From NCBI RefSeq assembly GCF_900115685.1, contig NZ_FOXJ01000010.1, positions 1-64,000 on the forward strand: a DNA stretch of 64,000 nt, read 5' to 3'. The stretch is from Variovorax sp. 770b2. Lineage in GTDB: Bacteria > Pseudomonadota > Gammaproteobacteria > Burkholderiales > Burkholderiaceae_C. The translations under genes and the position numbers were made by a program. This document shows, in pieces, positions 7,892 to 18,340 of the stretch. Position 1 is the stretch's first letter. Each line of letters begins with the position of its first letter. The notes beneath the pieces were generated by a model that was not told the DNA's origin, made no database searches, and worked only from the letters and a program-made list of their open reading frames with translations.

Positions 7892-8964
7892 GGTGATTCG
7901 GCGGGGATCGCGATGCGTACCCGGTAGTTTTTCTGGTCCATGCCGGCGCTGAACTGCATCTGCATGTCGTGCAGGAGGCGCAGGCGGTCGCGCACATTCG
8001 CCAGCGCGATGCCATGGCCGCGCGGCAGCGGCTCGTCGGCCCAGCGCAGCGGCGGCAGGCTGTTGACCACCTCGATCACCACCATGCTGCCGCGCCGCTC
8101 GGTGCGGATGCGCAGCTTGGCGCCCTCGGGGCTGGGCTCCACACCGTGCTTGATGGCGTTCTCCACCAGCGGCTGCAAGAGGAGCGGCGGCAGGCGCGCA
8201 TTGCTGGCGGCGGCATCCAGGTCCCAGCGGATGCGCAAGCGGTCGCCGAAGCGCACCTGCTCGATCGCCAGGTAGCGCTCGGCCAGCGCGATCTCGTCGG
8301 CCAGCGTGCCCGATTCGCCCGGGTCGGCCAGCGCCTGGCGGAACAGCTCGGCCAGGTCTTCGAGCATGGTCTCGGCCTTGGCCGGCTCCTCGCGCACCAG
8401 CGCGATGGCGCTGTTGAGCGTGTTGAACAAAAAGTGGGGGCGGATGCGCGACTGCAGTTCCTCCAGCCGGGCCGTGGTGGCGGCGGGCGTCTGGCCGCGC
8501 GCGCGCAGGGCCATCGCGGTCATCACGAGGCCGGCGAACAGCGCGCCGGCCAGTGCACTGGCCAGCCACGGCGCGCTGGCCAGCACGCCCGTCAGGCGCA
8601 GCAGGCCGCAGCCATAGAGCGATGCGAGCGCACCGAGGATGGCGCCGGCCGCGTACTGCCACTGGCGCGGCAAGCGCCGCAACTGCTTCTTGAGCCCGCA
8701 GGCCGTCACCAGCCACAGCAGCGTGGCGGGCAAGGCGCCGCCGGTGACGGTGGCCGTCTGCACCAGCCATTCGCCGGGCGTGGAGACCACGAACAGCGCG
8801 GCGATGGCCACGACCAACTCGACGAACACCACCGTGCGCAGCACCACCCCGATCTGGCACGCATCGAACAGCGAAGGCCCGCCGCGCAGGGGTGCGCGAG
8901 CCCTTTCCGACGGCGTCGGGGACGTGGAGCCAGGGCTGGCCGATAAAATCGCCGGGTTGCGCAT
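7888..8964 (-). CDS. LytS/AlgZ-type membrane sensor histidine kinase
   Basis: 358 residues from the ATG at 8964; Met codons up to 9045 would overlap the argH start. Four to five hydrophobic segments occupy residues ~38-150. The HisKA-like motif [13 protein letters not shown] places the phospho-acceptor at His177. The ATPase has the N-box [12 protein letters not shown] and the G-box [14 protein letters not shown]. There is no recognised extracellular sensor domain, so the membrane region probably senses the signal. It is cotranscribed with the LytTR regulator (4-base overlap) and is divergent from argH, its start lying inside the argH leader. Confidence 0.9.
   Translation of the reverse strand: MRNPAILSASPGSTSPTPSERARAPLRGGPSLFDACQIGVVLRTVVFVELVVAIAALFVVSTPGEWLVQTATVTGGALPATLLWLVTACGLKKQLRRLPRQWQYAAGAILGALASLYGCGLLRLTGVLASAPWLASALAGALFAGLVMTAMALRARGQTPAATTARLEELQSRIRPHFLFNTLNSAIALVREEPAKAETMLEDLAELFRQALADPGESGTLADEIALAERYLAIEQVRFGDRLRIRWDLDAAASNARLPPLLLQPLVENAIKHGVEPSPEGAKLRIRTERRGSMVVIEVVNSLPPLRWADEPLPRGHGIALANVRDRLRLLHDMQMQFSAGMDQKNYRVRIAIPAESP
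8944..8949 (+). promoter_or_regulatory. Candidate -10 element of argH
   Basis: TAAAAT in an AT-rich island (CCGATAAAATCG) 74 bases before the argH ATG. This resembles the extended -10 boxes common in betaproteobacteria. I see no good -35 hexamer at the expected distance, so it is tentative. Confidence 0.3.
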
Positions 8965-9022
8965 CGCAGACATCACAGATACATCGGGTGACCAACCCAT
9001 TATTGCCTCCTGGACGGCTCCC

Positions 9023-10420
<1,398 letters not shown>

Positions 10421-10554
10421 ACATGTCGGCCCCCCGGCTTTTCACTCGCTGCGCTCGTGTAGCTCCACCCCCCCAGGGGGAGGCGCGGCACGCCTTGGGG
10501 CGGCCCGGCGGCGGCCGTCCGCTGCCGGCAACGTCTGCGCACTGAAGGCACCAC
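10421..10554. repeat. Intergenic GC-rich repeat-like sequence between argH and the rhomboid gene
   Basis: No gene is visible. The stretch contains CACTCGCTGCGCTCGTGTAG, a CCCCC/GGGGG self-complementary core, and a TTGGGGCGGCCCGGCGGCGG tail. From memory this resembles a palindromic intergenic sequence scattered through Comamonadaceae genomes; that is recollection, not a search. It could fold into a hairpin and serve as a terminator for argH. Confidence 0.45.
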
Positions 10555-12033
10555 GTGTTCTACGCCATCCCGCTCGAGAACAAACCGAGCTGGCGCAACC
10601 CACCGTGGCTGACGGTGCTGCTGATCCTCGTCAACATGATCGTGTGGTGGGGCCCGCAGACCAGCGAGGAGAACGGCCGCGAGCGCGCCGCCCACTACTA
10701 CGTGAAGAGCGTGCTGCCCGAGCTGGAACTGCCGCCCTTCGTGGCGTGGCTGAAGAAGAGCGACGCGAAGCGCGGCAAGCTGGGCGAGCGCATGTTGAAG
10801 GCCGAGGTCTACGAGCAGCTTGTCGAAGCCATGGAGCGCGACAAGGCCTTCCTGAAGAAGCTCAAGGCCGAAGAGATCATCACCCCCGCCCACCCGCAGT
10901 ACGCCGAGTGGAAACGTGACCGCCAGCAGTACGAGTCGATGCTGCCCGCCCCCTTCACCGAACGCTGGGCGCAGGACTACGGCAAGGACGCCGGGTTCAG
11001 CAAGCCCTGGACGCTCGTCACCTCGGCCTTCCTGCACGGCAGCACCGGCCACCTGCTGGGCAACATGCTGTTCCTCTTCCTGTTCGGCGCCTCGGTCGAG
11101 CTGGCACTGGGCCGCAGCACCTACCTCACTTTCTACCTGCTGGGCTGCGTGGGCGCCTCGGCGCTGGCCGCCTGGGCCTATGCGGGCAAGGGATCTTTCG
11201 GGCTGGGTGCCTCGGGCGGGGTCTCGGCGCTGATGGGCATGTACGCGGTGATGTACCGGCTGCGGCGCATCCGCTTTTTCTACCAGCTGTTCTTCTATTT
11301 CAACTACGTCAGCGCGCCGGCCCTGCTCCTGCTGCCGGCCTGGATCGTCAACGAACTGATGCAGCACTGGCTCGCCGACGAGGGCGTCGCCTACATGGCC
11401 CACCTGGGCGGCCTGCTCGCGGGCGCCGCGCTGATGGCCGGCGCCATGCTGCTGGGCCGCGTGAAGACGCCCGAGACCGTGAAATCGGAAATGGTGAACG
11501 ACGACGACCGCTTCCATGCGCACGTGGCGGCCGCCCGCCGGCTGGGCGCCGCGATGAAGTTCGAGCAGGCCGCGGCCGAATGGCGCGCCGCCGCGGCCCT
11601 GAGCCCCGGCGACACCGACACCCTGCGCGCCTGGTTCAACACCGCGCGCCTGCAGCCCGCGAGCGAGGACTTCCACCAGGCCGCGCGCCGCATCTTCCGC
11701 CTGCCCGCCACCGACCCCGAGACGATCGCCCTGCAGCACGCGAGCTACCGCACCTACCTGGACCAAGCCAAGCCGGGCCTGCGCCTGAAGCCCGACGACA
11801 TGGCCCGGCTCGCGCGCCGGTTCGCCCGCATCCGCGAGTTCGGCGATGCCGACATGCTGTGCCGCATCCTGCTGAAGACGGCACCCGACCATCCCCAGCT
11901 GGCCGACACGCTCTCGGTGTGCGCCAACGGCCTGCTGCACGCGGGCGAGCGCGAGAAGGCGATCGGCCTCCTGCCGCACCTGCTGCGGCTTGCGCCCAAC
12001 GACATGGTCACGCGCGCCCTGCAGCGCGCCTGA
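10555..12033 (+). CDS. Rhomboid family intramembrane serine protease with C-terminal helical repeats
   Basis: 492 residues with a GTG start. A first hydrophobic helix (LTVLLILVNMIVWW) is followed by a ~110-residue charged insert, then the rhomboid core: HGSTGHLLGNMLFLFLFG, the active-site GASG loop with Ser220, and catalytic His283 in MAHLGGLLAG. Family knowledge: Ser/His dyad proteases cut transmembrane helices within the membrane. Residues ~310-492 are alpha-helical and TPR-like (AAAEWRAAAALSPGDTDTLRAWF), probably for protein contacts. Substrate unknown. The insert between helix 1 and the core is unusually long. Confidence 0.88.
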   Translation: MFYAIPLENKPSWRNPPWLTVLLILVNMIVWWGPQTSEENGRERAAHYYVKSVLPELELPPFVAWLKKSDAKRGKLGERMLKAEVYEQLVEAMERDKAFLKKLKAEEIITPAHPQYAEWKRDRQQYESMLPAPFTERWAQDYGKDAGFSKPWTLVTSAFLHGSTGHLLGNMLFLFLFGASVELALGRSTYLTFYLLGCVGASALAAWAYAGKGSFGLGASGGVSALMGMYAVMYRLRRIRFFYQLFFYFNYVSAPALLLLPAWIVNELMQHWLADEGVAYMAHLGGLLAGAALMAGAMLLGRVKTPETVKSEMVNDDDRFHAHVAAARRLGAAMKFEQAAAEWRAAAALSPGDTDTLRAWFNTARLQPASEDFHQAARRIFRLPATDPETIALQHASYRTYLDQAKPGLRLKPDDMARLARRFARIREFGDADMLCRILLKTAPDHPQLADTLSVCANGLLHAGEREKAIGLLPHLLRLAPNDMVTRALQRA

Positions 12034-12235
12034 CACCACGCCCGCCCCTTGGGGCTCTCCTGCCTCTTGGCGCTGCGCCGGGGCTGTCATGCCCCTGTAG
12101 AGCGACGCCCGCAACATGTGGCACTGCAATTGCTGCATCCCGCGTGTAAAGCCGGCCCTTGCGCCCGCGCCTCGTTGAACTTGAGGCTGCCCGCCCGCTC
12201 CATCCGGGGCTTTTCCTACTTCCGTCGCCTGATTC

Positions 12236-13489
12236 ATGCCTGACCACATCTCCTCCCGCTTCGCCCTGCTCGTTACAGCCCTGGCCATCGCCGCGCTCGC
12301 AGGCTGTTCACGCACCAGCGTGGAGACGCCCACCGCGGCCAAGGCGGCCGCCGCACCAGAAAAGGAAGTCGGCGCGGTCACCCTGAAGCATGAAACCCTC
12401 GCGCTGAGCACCGAGCTCCCCGGCCGCACCGCCGCGCCGGTCATCGCCGAGATCCGCCCGCAGGTCGGCGGCATCCTGAAGGAACGGCTATTTACAGAAG
12501 GCTCGCAGGTCAAGGCCGGACAGGTGCTCTACCAGCTCGACCCGGCCTCGCTGCAGGCGGCGCATGCCAGCGCCCAGGCCAGCGTGCGCAAGGCCGAATC
12601 GGCCCTTTCGACGGCCCGCACGGTGGCAAGACGCAATGCCGAACTGGTGAAGATCGATGCCATCAGTCGCCAGGTGTTCGACGAATCGCAGGCCGCCGAG
12701 CAGCAGGCCGAGGCCGACGTGGGCGTGGCCCGCGCGGCCGAGCAGACCACGCGCATCCAGCTGGGCTACACGCGCATCACCTCGCCGATCACGGGCTGGG
12801 CCGAGCTCTCGAGCGTGACCCCGGGCGCGCTGGTCACAGCCAACCAGGCGGCGGCCATGACCACCGTGCAGCAGCTCGACCCGATGCACGTGCACGTCAC
12901 GCAATCGAGCAGCGAGCTGCTGCGCCTGAAGCGCGAGCTCGCCAGCGGCCGCCTGCAACGCGCGAACGGCGCCGAGGCGAGCATCCAGCTGCTGCTCGAA
13001 GACGGCAGCAAGTACCCGCATGCGGGGCGCCTCACCTTCAGCGGCGTCACCGTCGATGCCGGCACCGGCAGCGTCACGCTGCGCGCGGTGGTGCCCAACC
13101 CCGACCGGATGCTGATGCCCGGCATGTACGTGCGCGCGGTGCTGCAGGAAGGCGTGAACCAGGCCGCGCTGCTGGTGCCGCAGCAGGCCGTCACGCGCGC
13201 GCCGGATGGCAGCGCCTCGGCGCTGGTGATCGACACCGAGAACAAGGTGGCCAAGCGGCCCATCAGTGTGGGCCGCGCCGTCGGCACGCAATGGCAGGTG
13301 ATCGACGGCCTGGCCGCGGGCGACCGCGTGATGATGGAAGGCTCGCAGCGCGTGAAGGTCGGCGACAAGGTGCGCGTGGTCGACCTGGGCGCAAAGCCGG
13401 CAACGAGCCCTGCAGCAGATGCGAGGCCGGTCCCCGGCCCCGTGGCCATCGCCAAGCCCGACGCCGCTTCCGCCACCGTCGCGCGCTGA
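12236..13489 (+). CDS. RND efflux periplasmic adaptor (membrane fusion) lipoprotein
   Basis: 417 residues. The N-terminal signal ends in the lipobox LAGC with lipidated Cys24. The order is that of AcrA/MexA: barrel-sandwich halves (AEIRPQVGGILKERLFTEGS, then LGYTRITSPITGWAEL) around a helical hairpin at ~95-160, a beta-barrel, and a membrane-proximal domain ending near residue 375. A Pro/Ala-rich tail follows. It opens a three-gene operon with the pump (9-base gap) and the outer-membrane channel. No regulator gene lies immediately upstream; the 202 bases before it hold no gene. Confidence 0.95.
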   Translation: MPDHISSRFALLVTALAIAALAGCSRTSVETPTAAKAAAAPEKEVGAVTLKHETLALSTELPGRTAAPVIAEIRPQVGGILKERLFTEGSQVKAGQVLYQLDPASLQAAHASAQASVRKAESALSTARTVARRNAELVKIDAISRQVFDESQAAEQQAEADVGVARAAEQTTRIQLGYTRITSPITGWAELSSVTPGALVTANQAAAMTTVQQLDPMHVHVTQSSSELLRLKRELASGRLQRANGAEASIQLLLEDGSKYPHAGRLTFSGVTVDAGTGSVTLRAVVPNPDRMLMPGMYVRAVLQEGVNQAALLVPQQAVTRAPDGSASALVIDTENKVAKRPISVGRAVGTQWQVIDGLAAGDRVMMEGSQRVKVGDKVRVVDLGAKPATSPAADARPVPGPVAIAKPDAASATVAR

Positions 13490-13498
13490 GGCCCCGCC

Positions 13499-16400
13499 AT
13501 GGCCCAGTTCTTCATCGACCGCCCCATCTTCGCGTGGGTGCTCTCCATCGTCATCATGCTCGCCGGGCTGATGGCCATCCGCACGCTGCCGCTGGAGCAG
13601 TACCCCGACATCGCCCCGCCGCGCGTGTCCATCAACGCCACCTACACCGGCGCCTCGGCCAAGACGGTCGAGGACTCGGTCACCCAGGTCATCGAGCAGC
13701 AGATGAAGGGGCTGGACAACCTGCTCTACATGCAGTCGACCAGCAACTCCTCGGGCGTGGCGCGCCTGTCGCTCACCTTCAACGCGGGCACCAACATCGA
13801 CGTGGCCCAGATGCAGGTGCAGAACAAGCTGCAGCAGGCCATGTCGCGCCTGCCGCAGCAGGTGCAGAGCCGGGGCGTGACCGTCACCAAGGGCGGCAAC
13901 GACTTTTTGATGATCGTCTCGATGTACTCGGGCGACGGCAGCGCCTCGGCGGTGGACGTGGGCGACTACATCAGCAGCAACCTGGTCGACGTGATCAGCC
14001 GCATCGACGGCGTGGGCGAGGTGCAGACGCTGGGCACCGGCTACGCCATGCGCCTGTGGCTGGACCCCGACAAGCTGCGCAAGTACGCGCTGATGCCCTC
14101 GGACGTCAACGCCGCCATCACCGCGCAGAACGCGCAAGTGTCGGCCGGCCAGCTGGGCGCGCTGCCGGCCGGTGCGCAGCAGCAGTTGAACGCCACCATC
14201 ACCGCGCGCAGCAAGCTGCAGACGGCCGAGCAGTTCGAGAACGTGGTGCTGCGCGCCACGCCCGACGGCGCCGTGGTGCGCCTGCGCGACGTGGCGCGCG
14301 TGGAACTGGGCGCCGAGAACCTCACGGTGCGTTCGCAGCTGGGCGGCCGTCCCGGCGCGGGCATGGGCGTGGTGCTGGCCGACGGCGCCAACGCGGTGCA
14401 GGTGGCCAAGGCCGTGAATGCCAAGGTGGCCGAGCTGCAGCCGCTCTTTCCCAATCAGCTGCAGACCTTCGTGAGCTACGACACCACGCCCTTCGTGAGC
14501 GCGTCGATCGACGAGGTGGTGAAGGCGCTGGCCGAGGCCATGCTGCTGGTCGTGCTGGTGATGTACATCTTTTTGCAGAACTTCCGCGCGACGCTGATTC
14601 CCGCGATCGCGGTGCCGGTGGTGCTGCTGGGCACCTTCGGCGTGCTCTCCATCGCCGGCTACTCGATCAACACGCTCACCATGTTCGGCATGGTGCTGGC
14701 CATCGGCCTCCTGGTGGACGATGCCATCGTGGTGGTGGAGAACGTCGAGCGCGTGATGCATGAAGAGGGCCTCTCGCCCAAGGAGGCCACGCGCAAGTCG
14801 ATGGCCGAGATCACGCCCGCGCTGGTGGGCATTGCGCTGGTGCTGTCGGCGGTGTTCATCCCGATGGCCTTCTTCGGCGGCTCGACCGGCGTGATCTACC
14901 GGCAGTTCTCGATCACCATCGTCTCGGCGATGGCGCTGTCGGTGTTCGTGGCGCTCACGCTCACGCCGGCGCTGTGCGCGACGCTCCTGAAGCCCGTCGC
15001 CAAGGGCCAGCATGCGGTGCCGCGCAAGGGCGTGCTGGGCGCGGTCGACCGCTTCTTCGCGGGCTTCAACCGCAACTTCGACAAGGGCGCCGACCGCTAC
15101 CAGGGCGTGGTGGGCGGCATCGTGCGGCGCGGCAAGCGCAGCATCGTGGTGTACCTGCTGATCGCGGCCGCGATGGCGGTGCTGTTCATGCGCCTGCCCA
15201 CCTCCTTCCTGCCCGACGAGGACCAGGCCTTCCTGCAGGTGCAGGTGACGCTGCCGCCGGGCGCCTCGGACGCGCGGCTGCAGCCGGTGGTCACGCAGAT
15301 GCAGGACTACTTCACCAGGCAGCCCGAGGTGGTGAGCGTGAACGTCATCACCGGGCAGAACGGCGACCAGAGTTCGGCGCGCGCCTTCGTGAAGCTCAAG
15401 GACTGGGCCGAGCGCGAAGGCGACGGGCAATCGGCCGCGGCGCTCGCGCGCCGCGCCAACAAGGACCTCTCCACCATCCGCGATGCGCGCGTGTTCGTGC
15501 TGCTGCCGCCGGCGGTGCGCGGCCTGGGTGCCAACGCGGGCTTCAACTTCCACCTGAAGGACATCAATGGCCTGGGCCACGACGCGCTGGTGAAGGCGCG
15601 CGACCAGGTCGTCGAGCTGCTCGGCAAGCGCTCCGACGTGGTGGTGAACGTGCGCAGCAACAACCTGGACGACACACCGCAGTTCGCGGTGGACATCGAC
15701 GACGCGCGCGCGGGTGCGGCCAGCCTGGCCACCGCCGACATCGACAGCACGCTCTCCAGCGCCATGGGCGGCACCTACATCAACGACTTCCTGGACAACG
15801 GGCGCGTCAAGCGCGTGTACATGCAGGGCGACACCGCCTTTCGCATGCTGCCCGCCGACATCGACCGCTGGAGCGTGCGCAACGGCCTGGGGCAGATGGT
15901 GTCGTTCCCGGCGTTCTCCAGCACACGCTGGACCTATGGCTCGCCGCAGCTGCAGCGCTACAACGGCAGCCCGAGCTACGAGTTCGTGGGCGACGCCGCG
16001 CCGGGCGTGAGCTCGGGCGATGCGATGGCCGCGGTGGACGAGGTGATGAAGCAGATGCCCGCCGGCATCGGCTACGAATGGACCGGCGCGTCGTTCCAGG
16101 AACGGCTCTCGGGCGCGCAGGCGCCGGTGCTCTATGCGATTTCGATCCTGTTCGTGTTCCTGTGCCTGGCCGCGCTCTACGAGAGCTGGTCGGTGCCGTT
16201 CTCGGTGATCCTGGTGGTGCCGCTGGGCATCGTGGGCGCGCTGCTGTTCACCAGCTTCCGGGGCCTGAGCAACGACGTGTATTTCCAGGTGGGCCTCCTG
16301 ACGACGGTGGGGCTCTCGTCGAAGAACGCGATCCTGATCGTGGAGTTCGCCAAGCAGTTGCAGGAGCAGGGCAAGGGCGTGATCGAGGCGACATTGGAGG

Positions 16401-16684
16401 CGGTGCGGCTGCGCCTGCGGCCTATCCTCATGACCTCGCTGGCCTTCGGCTTCGGCGTGTTGCCGCTGGCCATCGGCACCGGCGCGGGCGCGGGTGGCCG
16501 CCAGTCGATCGGCACCGCGGTGCTGGGCGGCATGGTGGTGGGCACGGCGCTGGGCATCTTCTTCGTGCCGCTGTTCTTCGCGCTGATCCGCGGATGGCTG
16601 GAGGGCAGGCGAAAGCCGGCACCGGCCAAGGCCGAAGCGACGGGTGCATTGCCGGCGCCCACCGCAGAACAGGGAGGCCACTGA
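13499..16684 (+). CDS. RND multidrug efflux pump, inner-membrane subunit (AcrB/MexB/HAE1 family)
   Basis: 1061 residues, full length. It starts MAQFFIDRPIFAWVLSIVIM as HAE1 pumps do. The proton-relay pair D407-D408 is present in GLLVDDAIVVVENVERVM, at the same numbering as E. coli AcrB. Two large periplasmic loops and 12 hydrophobic helices are visible, including the LTLTPALCATLLKP motif. It exports hydrophobic or amphiphilic compounds, driven by protons, as a trimer with the adaptor and OMF encoded on either side. Drug range cannot be read from sequence. Its stop overlaps the OMF start by one base (TGATG). Confidence 0.96.
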   Translation: MAQFFIDRPIFAWVLSIVIMLAGLMAIRTLPLEQYPDIAPPRVSINATYTGASAKTVEDSVTQVIEQQMKGLDNLLYMQSTSNSSGVARLSLTFNAGTNIDVAQMQVQNKLQQAMSRLPQQVQSRGVTVTKGGNDFLMIVSMYSGDGSASAVDVGDYISSNLVDVISRIDGVGEVQTLGTGYAMRLWLDPDKLRKYALMPSDVNAAITAQNAQVSAGQLGALPAGAQQQLNATITARSKLQTAEQFENVVLRATPDGAVVRLRDVARVELGAENLTVRSQLGGRPGAGMGVVLADGANAVQVAKAVNAKVAELQPLFPNQLQTFVSYDTTPFVSASIDEVVKALAEAMLLVVLVMYIFLQNFRATLIPAIAVPVVLLGTFGVLSIAGYSINTLTMFGMVLAIGLLVDDAIVVVENVERVMHEEGLSPKEATRKSMAEITPALVGIALVLSAVFIPMAFFGGSTGVIYRQFSITIVSAMALSVFVALTLTPALCATLLKPVAKGQHAVPRKGVLGAVDRFFAGFNRNFDKGADRYQGVVGGIVRRGKRSIVVYLLIAAAMAVLFMRLPTSFLPDEDQAFLQVQVTLPPGASDARLQPVVTQMQDYFTRQPEVVSVNVITGQNGDQSSARAFVKLKDWAEREGDGQSAAALARRANKDLSTIRDARVFVLLPPAVRGLGANAGFNFHLKDINGLGHDALVKARDQVVELLGKRSDVVVNVRSNNLDDTPQFAVDIDDARAGAASLATADIDSTLSSAMGGTYINDFLDNGRVKRVYMQGDTAFRMLPADIDRWSVRNGLGQMVSFPAFSSTRWTYGSPQLQRYNGSPSYEFVGDAAPGVSSGDAMAAVDEVMKQMPAGIGYEWTGASFQERLSGAQAPVLYAISILFVFLCLAALYESWSVPFSVILVVPLGIVGALLFTSFRGLSNDVYFQVGLLTTVGLSSKNAILIVEFAKQLQEQGKGVIEATLEAVRLRLRPILMTSLAFGFGVLPLAIGTGAGAGGRQSIGTAVLGGMVVGTALGIFFVPLFFALIRGWLEGRRKPAPAKAEATGALPAPTAEQGGH

Positions 16685-18132
16685 TGCGACGCACATCCCT
16701 CCCCCGCTTTCCGCTGCGCACGCTGGCCTGCGCGGCCATGGCTTCGGCCGTGCTCTCGGGGTGCGTCAACCTCGCGCCCGCGTATGAAACACCCGCCTCG
16801 CCGGTGCCGCAGTCCCTGCCCTCCGCAGGCGCAGCCGACGTGAAGGCGGCCACGCCGCTCGACGTCAGCTGGCGCGATTTCTTTATCGACAAACAACTGC
16901 AGGGCGTGATCGAACTCGCGCTCGCCAACAACCGCGACCTGCGCGTGGCGGCGCTCAACATCGAGCGCGCACGCGCCCAGTACGGCATCGCGCGCGCGGG
17001 CCTGTTCCCGACCGTCGAGGCCGGCGCGGGCGGCAGCCGCTCGCGCACGCCGGGCAGCCTCTCGACCAGCGGCGAGGCGCGCATCGCCTCGCAGTACAGC
17101 GCCGACCTGGGCATGACGGCCTACGAGCTCGACCTGTTCGGGCGCGTGCGCAACCTCGGCGAATCGGCGTTGCAGAGCTACTTCCAGACCGAGGAAATCC
17201 GGCGCAGCACGCAGATCAGCCTGGTGGCTTCCGTGGCCACGGCCTGGCTGCAGCTGGCCGCGGACGAGCAGCGCCTGGCGCTCGCGCGCAGCACGCTGGA
17301 GAGCCAGCGCAAGTCCTTCGACCTGATCCAGCGCAGCCACGCGCTGGGTTCGCAGTCGGGGCTGGCGCTCGCGCAGTCGCAAAGCACCGTCGAAGCCGCG
17401 CGGGCCGACGCCGCCGCGTTCGACAGCCTGGTGGAGCAGGACCGCAATGCGCTCACCCTGCTGGTGGGCACCACGCCGCCGGCCGAACTGCTGCCGACCA
17501 CGGCGACGACCGAGGCCGCGCAACTGCTCGTGCCACCGGCCGGCCTCTCGTCGAACGTGCTGCAGCAGCGCCCCGACGTGCGCGCCGCCGAGCACGCCCT
17601 GCGTGGAAGCAACGCCGACATCGGCGCGGCGCGCGCGGCCTTCTTTCCGCGCATCGCGCTCACGGCCTCGGCGGGCACGGCGAGCAGCACGCTCTCGGGC
17701 CTGTTCACGAGCGGCAGCAAGGCGTGGAGCTTCGCGCCTTCGATCAGCGTGCCGATCTTCGACGGCGGCGCGAACCGCTCGAACCTGAAGGTGGCCGAGG
17801 CGCAGCAGAAGATCCAGCTCGCGACCTACGAGAAGACCGTGCAGACGGCCTTCCGCGAAGTGGCCGATGCGCTGGCCGAGCGCCGCACGCTGGCCGAGCG
17901 GCTCGATGCGCAGCGCTCGCTGCTGGGCGCGACCTCGCGCAGCTTCGAGCTGTCGCAGTCGCTCTTCAGGAGCGGCGCAAGCAGCTTTCTCGATGTGCTG
18001 GATGCGCAGCGCGCCCACTACGCGGCGCAGCAGACGCTGATCGGCCTGCAGCTCACCGAGCAGACCAACCGCCTCACCATCTACAGGACGCTGGGCGGCG
18101 GCTGGAGCGAGGGCGCGGAAAAGAACGGCTAG
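16684..18132 (+). CDS. Outer-membrane efflux channel lipoprotein (NodT/OprM family)
   Basis: 482 residues. Signal peptide with lipobox LSGC at Cys27. Two repeats of the OEP fold are visible, each with long helical hairpins and short strands (first repeat ~60-270, second ~270-475). Conserved sites include NNRDLRVAALNIERARAQYG, the QQRPDVRAAEHALRGSNADI segment starting the second repeat, and the SLFRSGASSFLDVLDAQR end. It forms the trimeric TolC-like exit duct for the adjacent RND pump. Confidence 0.95.
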   Translation: MRRTSLPRFPLRTLACAAMASAVLSGCVNLAPAYETPASPVPQSLPSAGAADVKAATPLDVSWRDFFIDKQLQGVIELALANNRDLRVAALNIERARAQYGIARAGLFPTVEAGAGGSRSRTPGSLSTSGEARIASQYSADLGMTAYELDLFGRVRNLGESALQSYFQTEEIRRSTQISLVASVATAWLQLAADEQRLALARSTLESQRKSFDLIQRSHALGSQSGLALAQSQSTVEAARADAAAFDSLVEQDRNALTLLVGTTPPAELLPTTATTEAAQLLVPPAGLSSNVLQQRPDVRAAEHALRGSNADIGAARAAFFPRIALTASAGTASSTLSGLFTSGSKAWSFAPSISVPIFDGGANRSNLKVAEAQQKIQLATYEKTVQTAFREVADALAERRTLAERLDAQRSLLGATSRSFELSQSLFRSGASSFLDVLDAQRAHYAAQQTLIGLQLTEQTNRLTIYRTLGGGWSEGAEKNG

Positions 18133-18144
18133 TTCGGTTCGGCA

Positions 18145-18172
18145 GCGACTCCTCGAAACCGAGAGGGGTCGC
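18145..18172 (+). terminator. Hairpin after the RND operon, possible terminator
   Basis: GCGACTCCTC and GAGAGGGGTCGC can pair around a GAAACC loop 12 bases after the OMF stop. There is no T-run after it, so it would be a non-canonical terminator or a 3' stabiliser. Confidence 0.4.
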
Positions 18173-18304
18173 GCCCGTCCGGCCAGCATGTGGCGCTCGA
18201 TCGCCGAGCGCATCAGCGTGCGGTTCACGGCCACGATCACTCCGGAGATTGCGTGCTGCGCGAGGGCCGGGGCGCGCCATCGCAGTGGACATCGATCGAT
18301 TCAT

Positions 18305-18314
18305 TCGTATACGA
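18305..18314. promoter_or_regulatory. Palindrome TCGTATACGA, candidate GntR/FCD operator
   Basis: A perfect 10-base palindrome 26 bases before the GntR gene start. GTATAC-centred palindromes are typical operators of FadR/VanR-type (FCD) regulators. A second palindrome, ATCGATCGAT, lies at 18291-18300. Autoregulation is inferred from position. Confidence 0.55.
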
Positions 18315-18340
18315 TATCCCGCCAAAACAAGGATCTCCGC

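Noticed and set aside
12488-16696. A ~1400-codon minus-strand frame across the RND operon
   Set aside because: Same shadow effect. His- and Arg-rich low-complexity translation; the plus strand encodes the adaptor and pump with intact motifs.
18133-18340. Possible small coding remnant between the RND operon and GntR gene
   Set aside because: No frame has a start, ribosome-binding site and domain; only the palindromes and hairpin can be supported.
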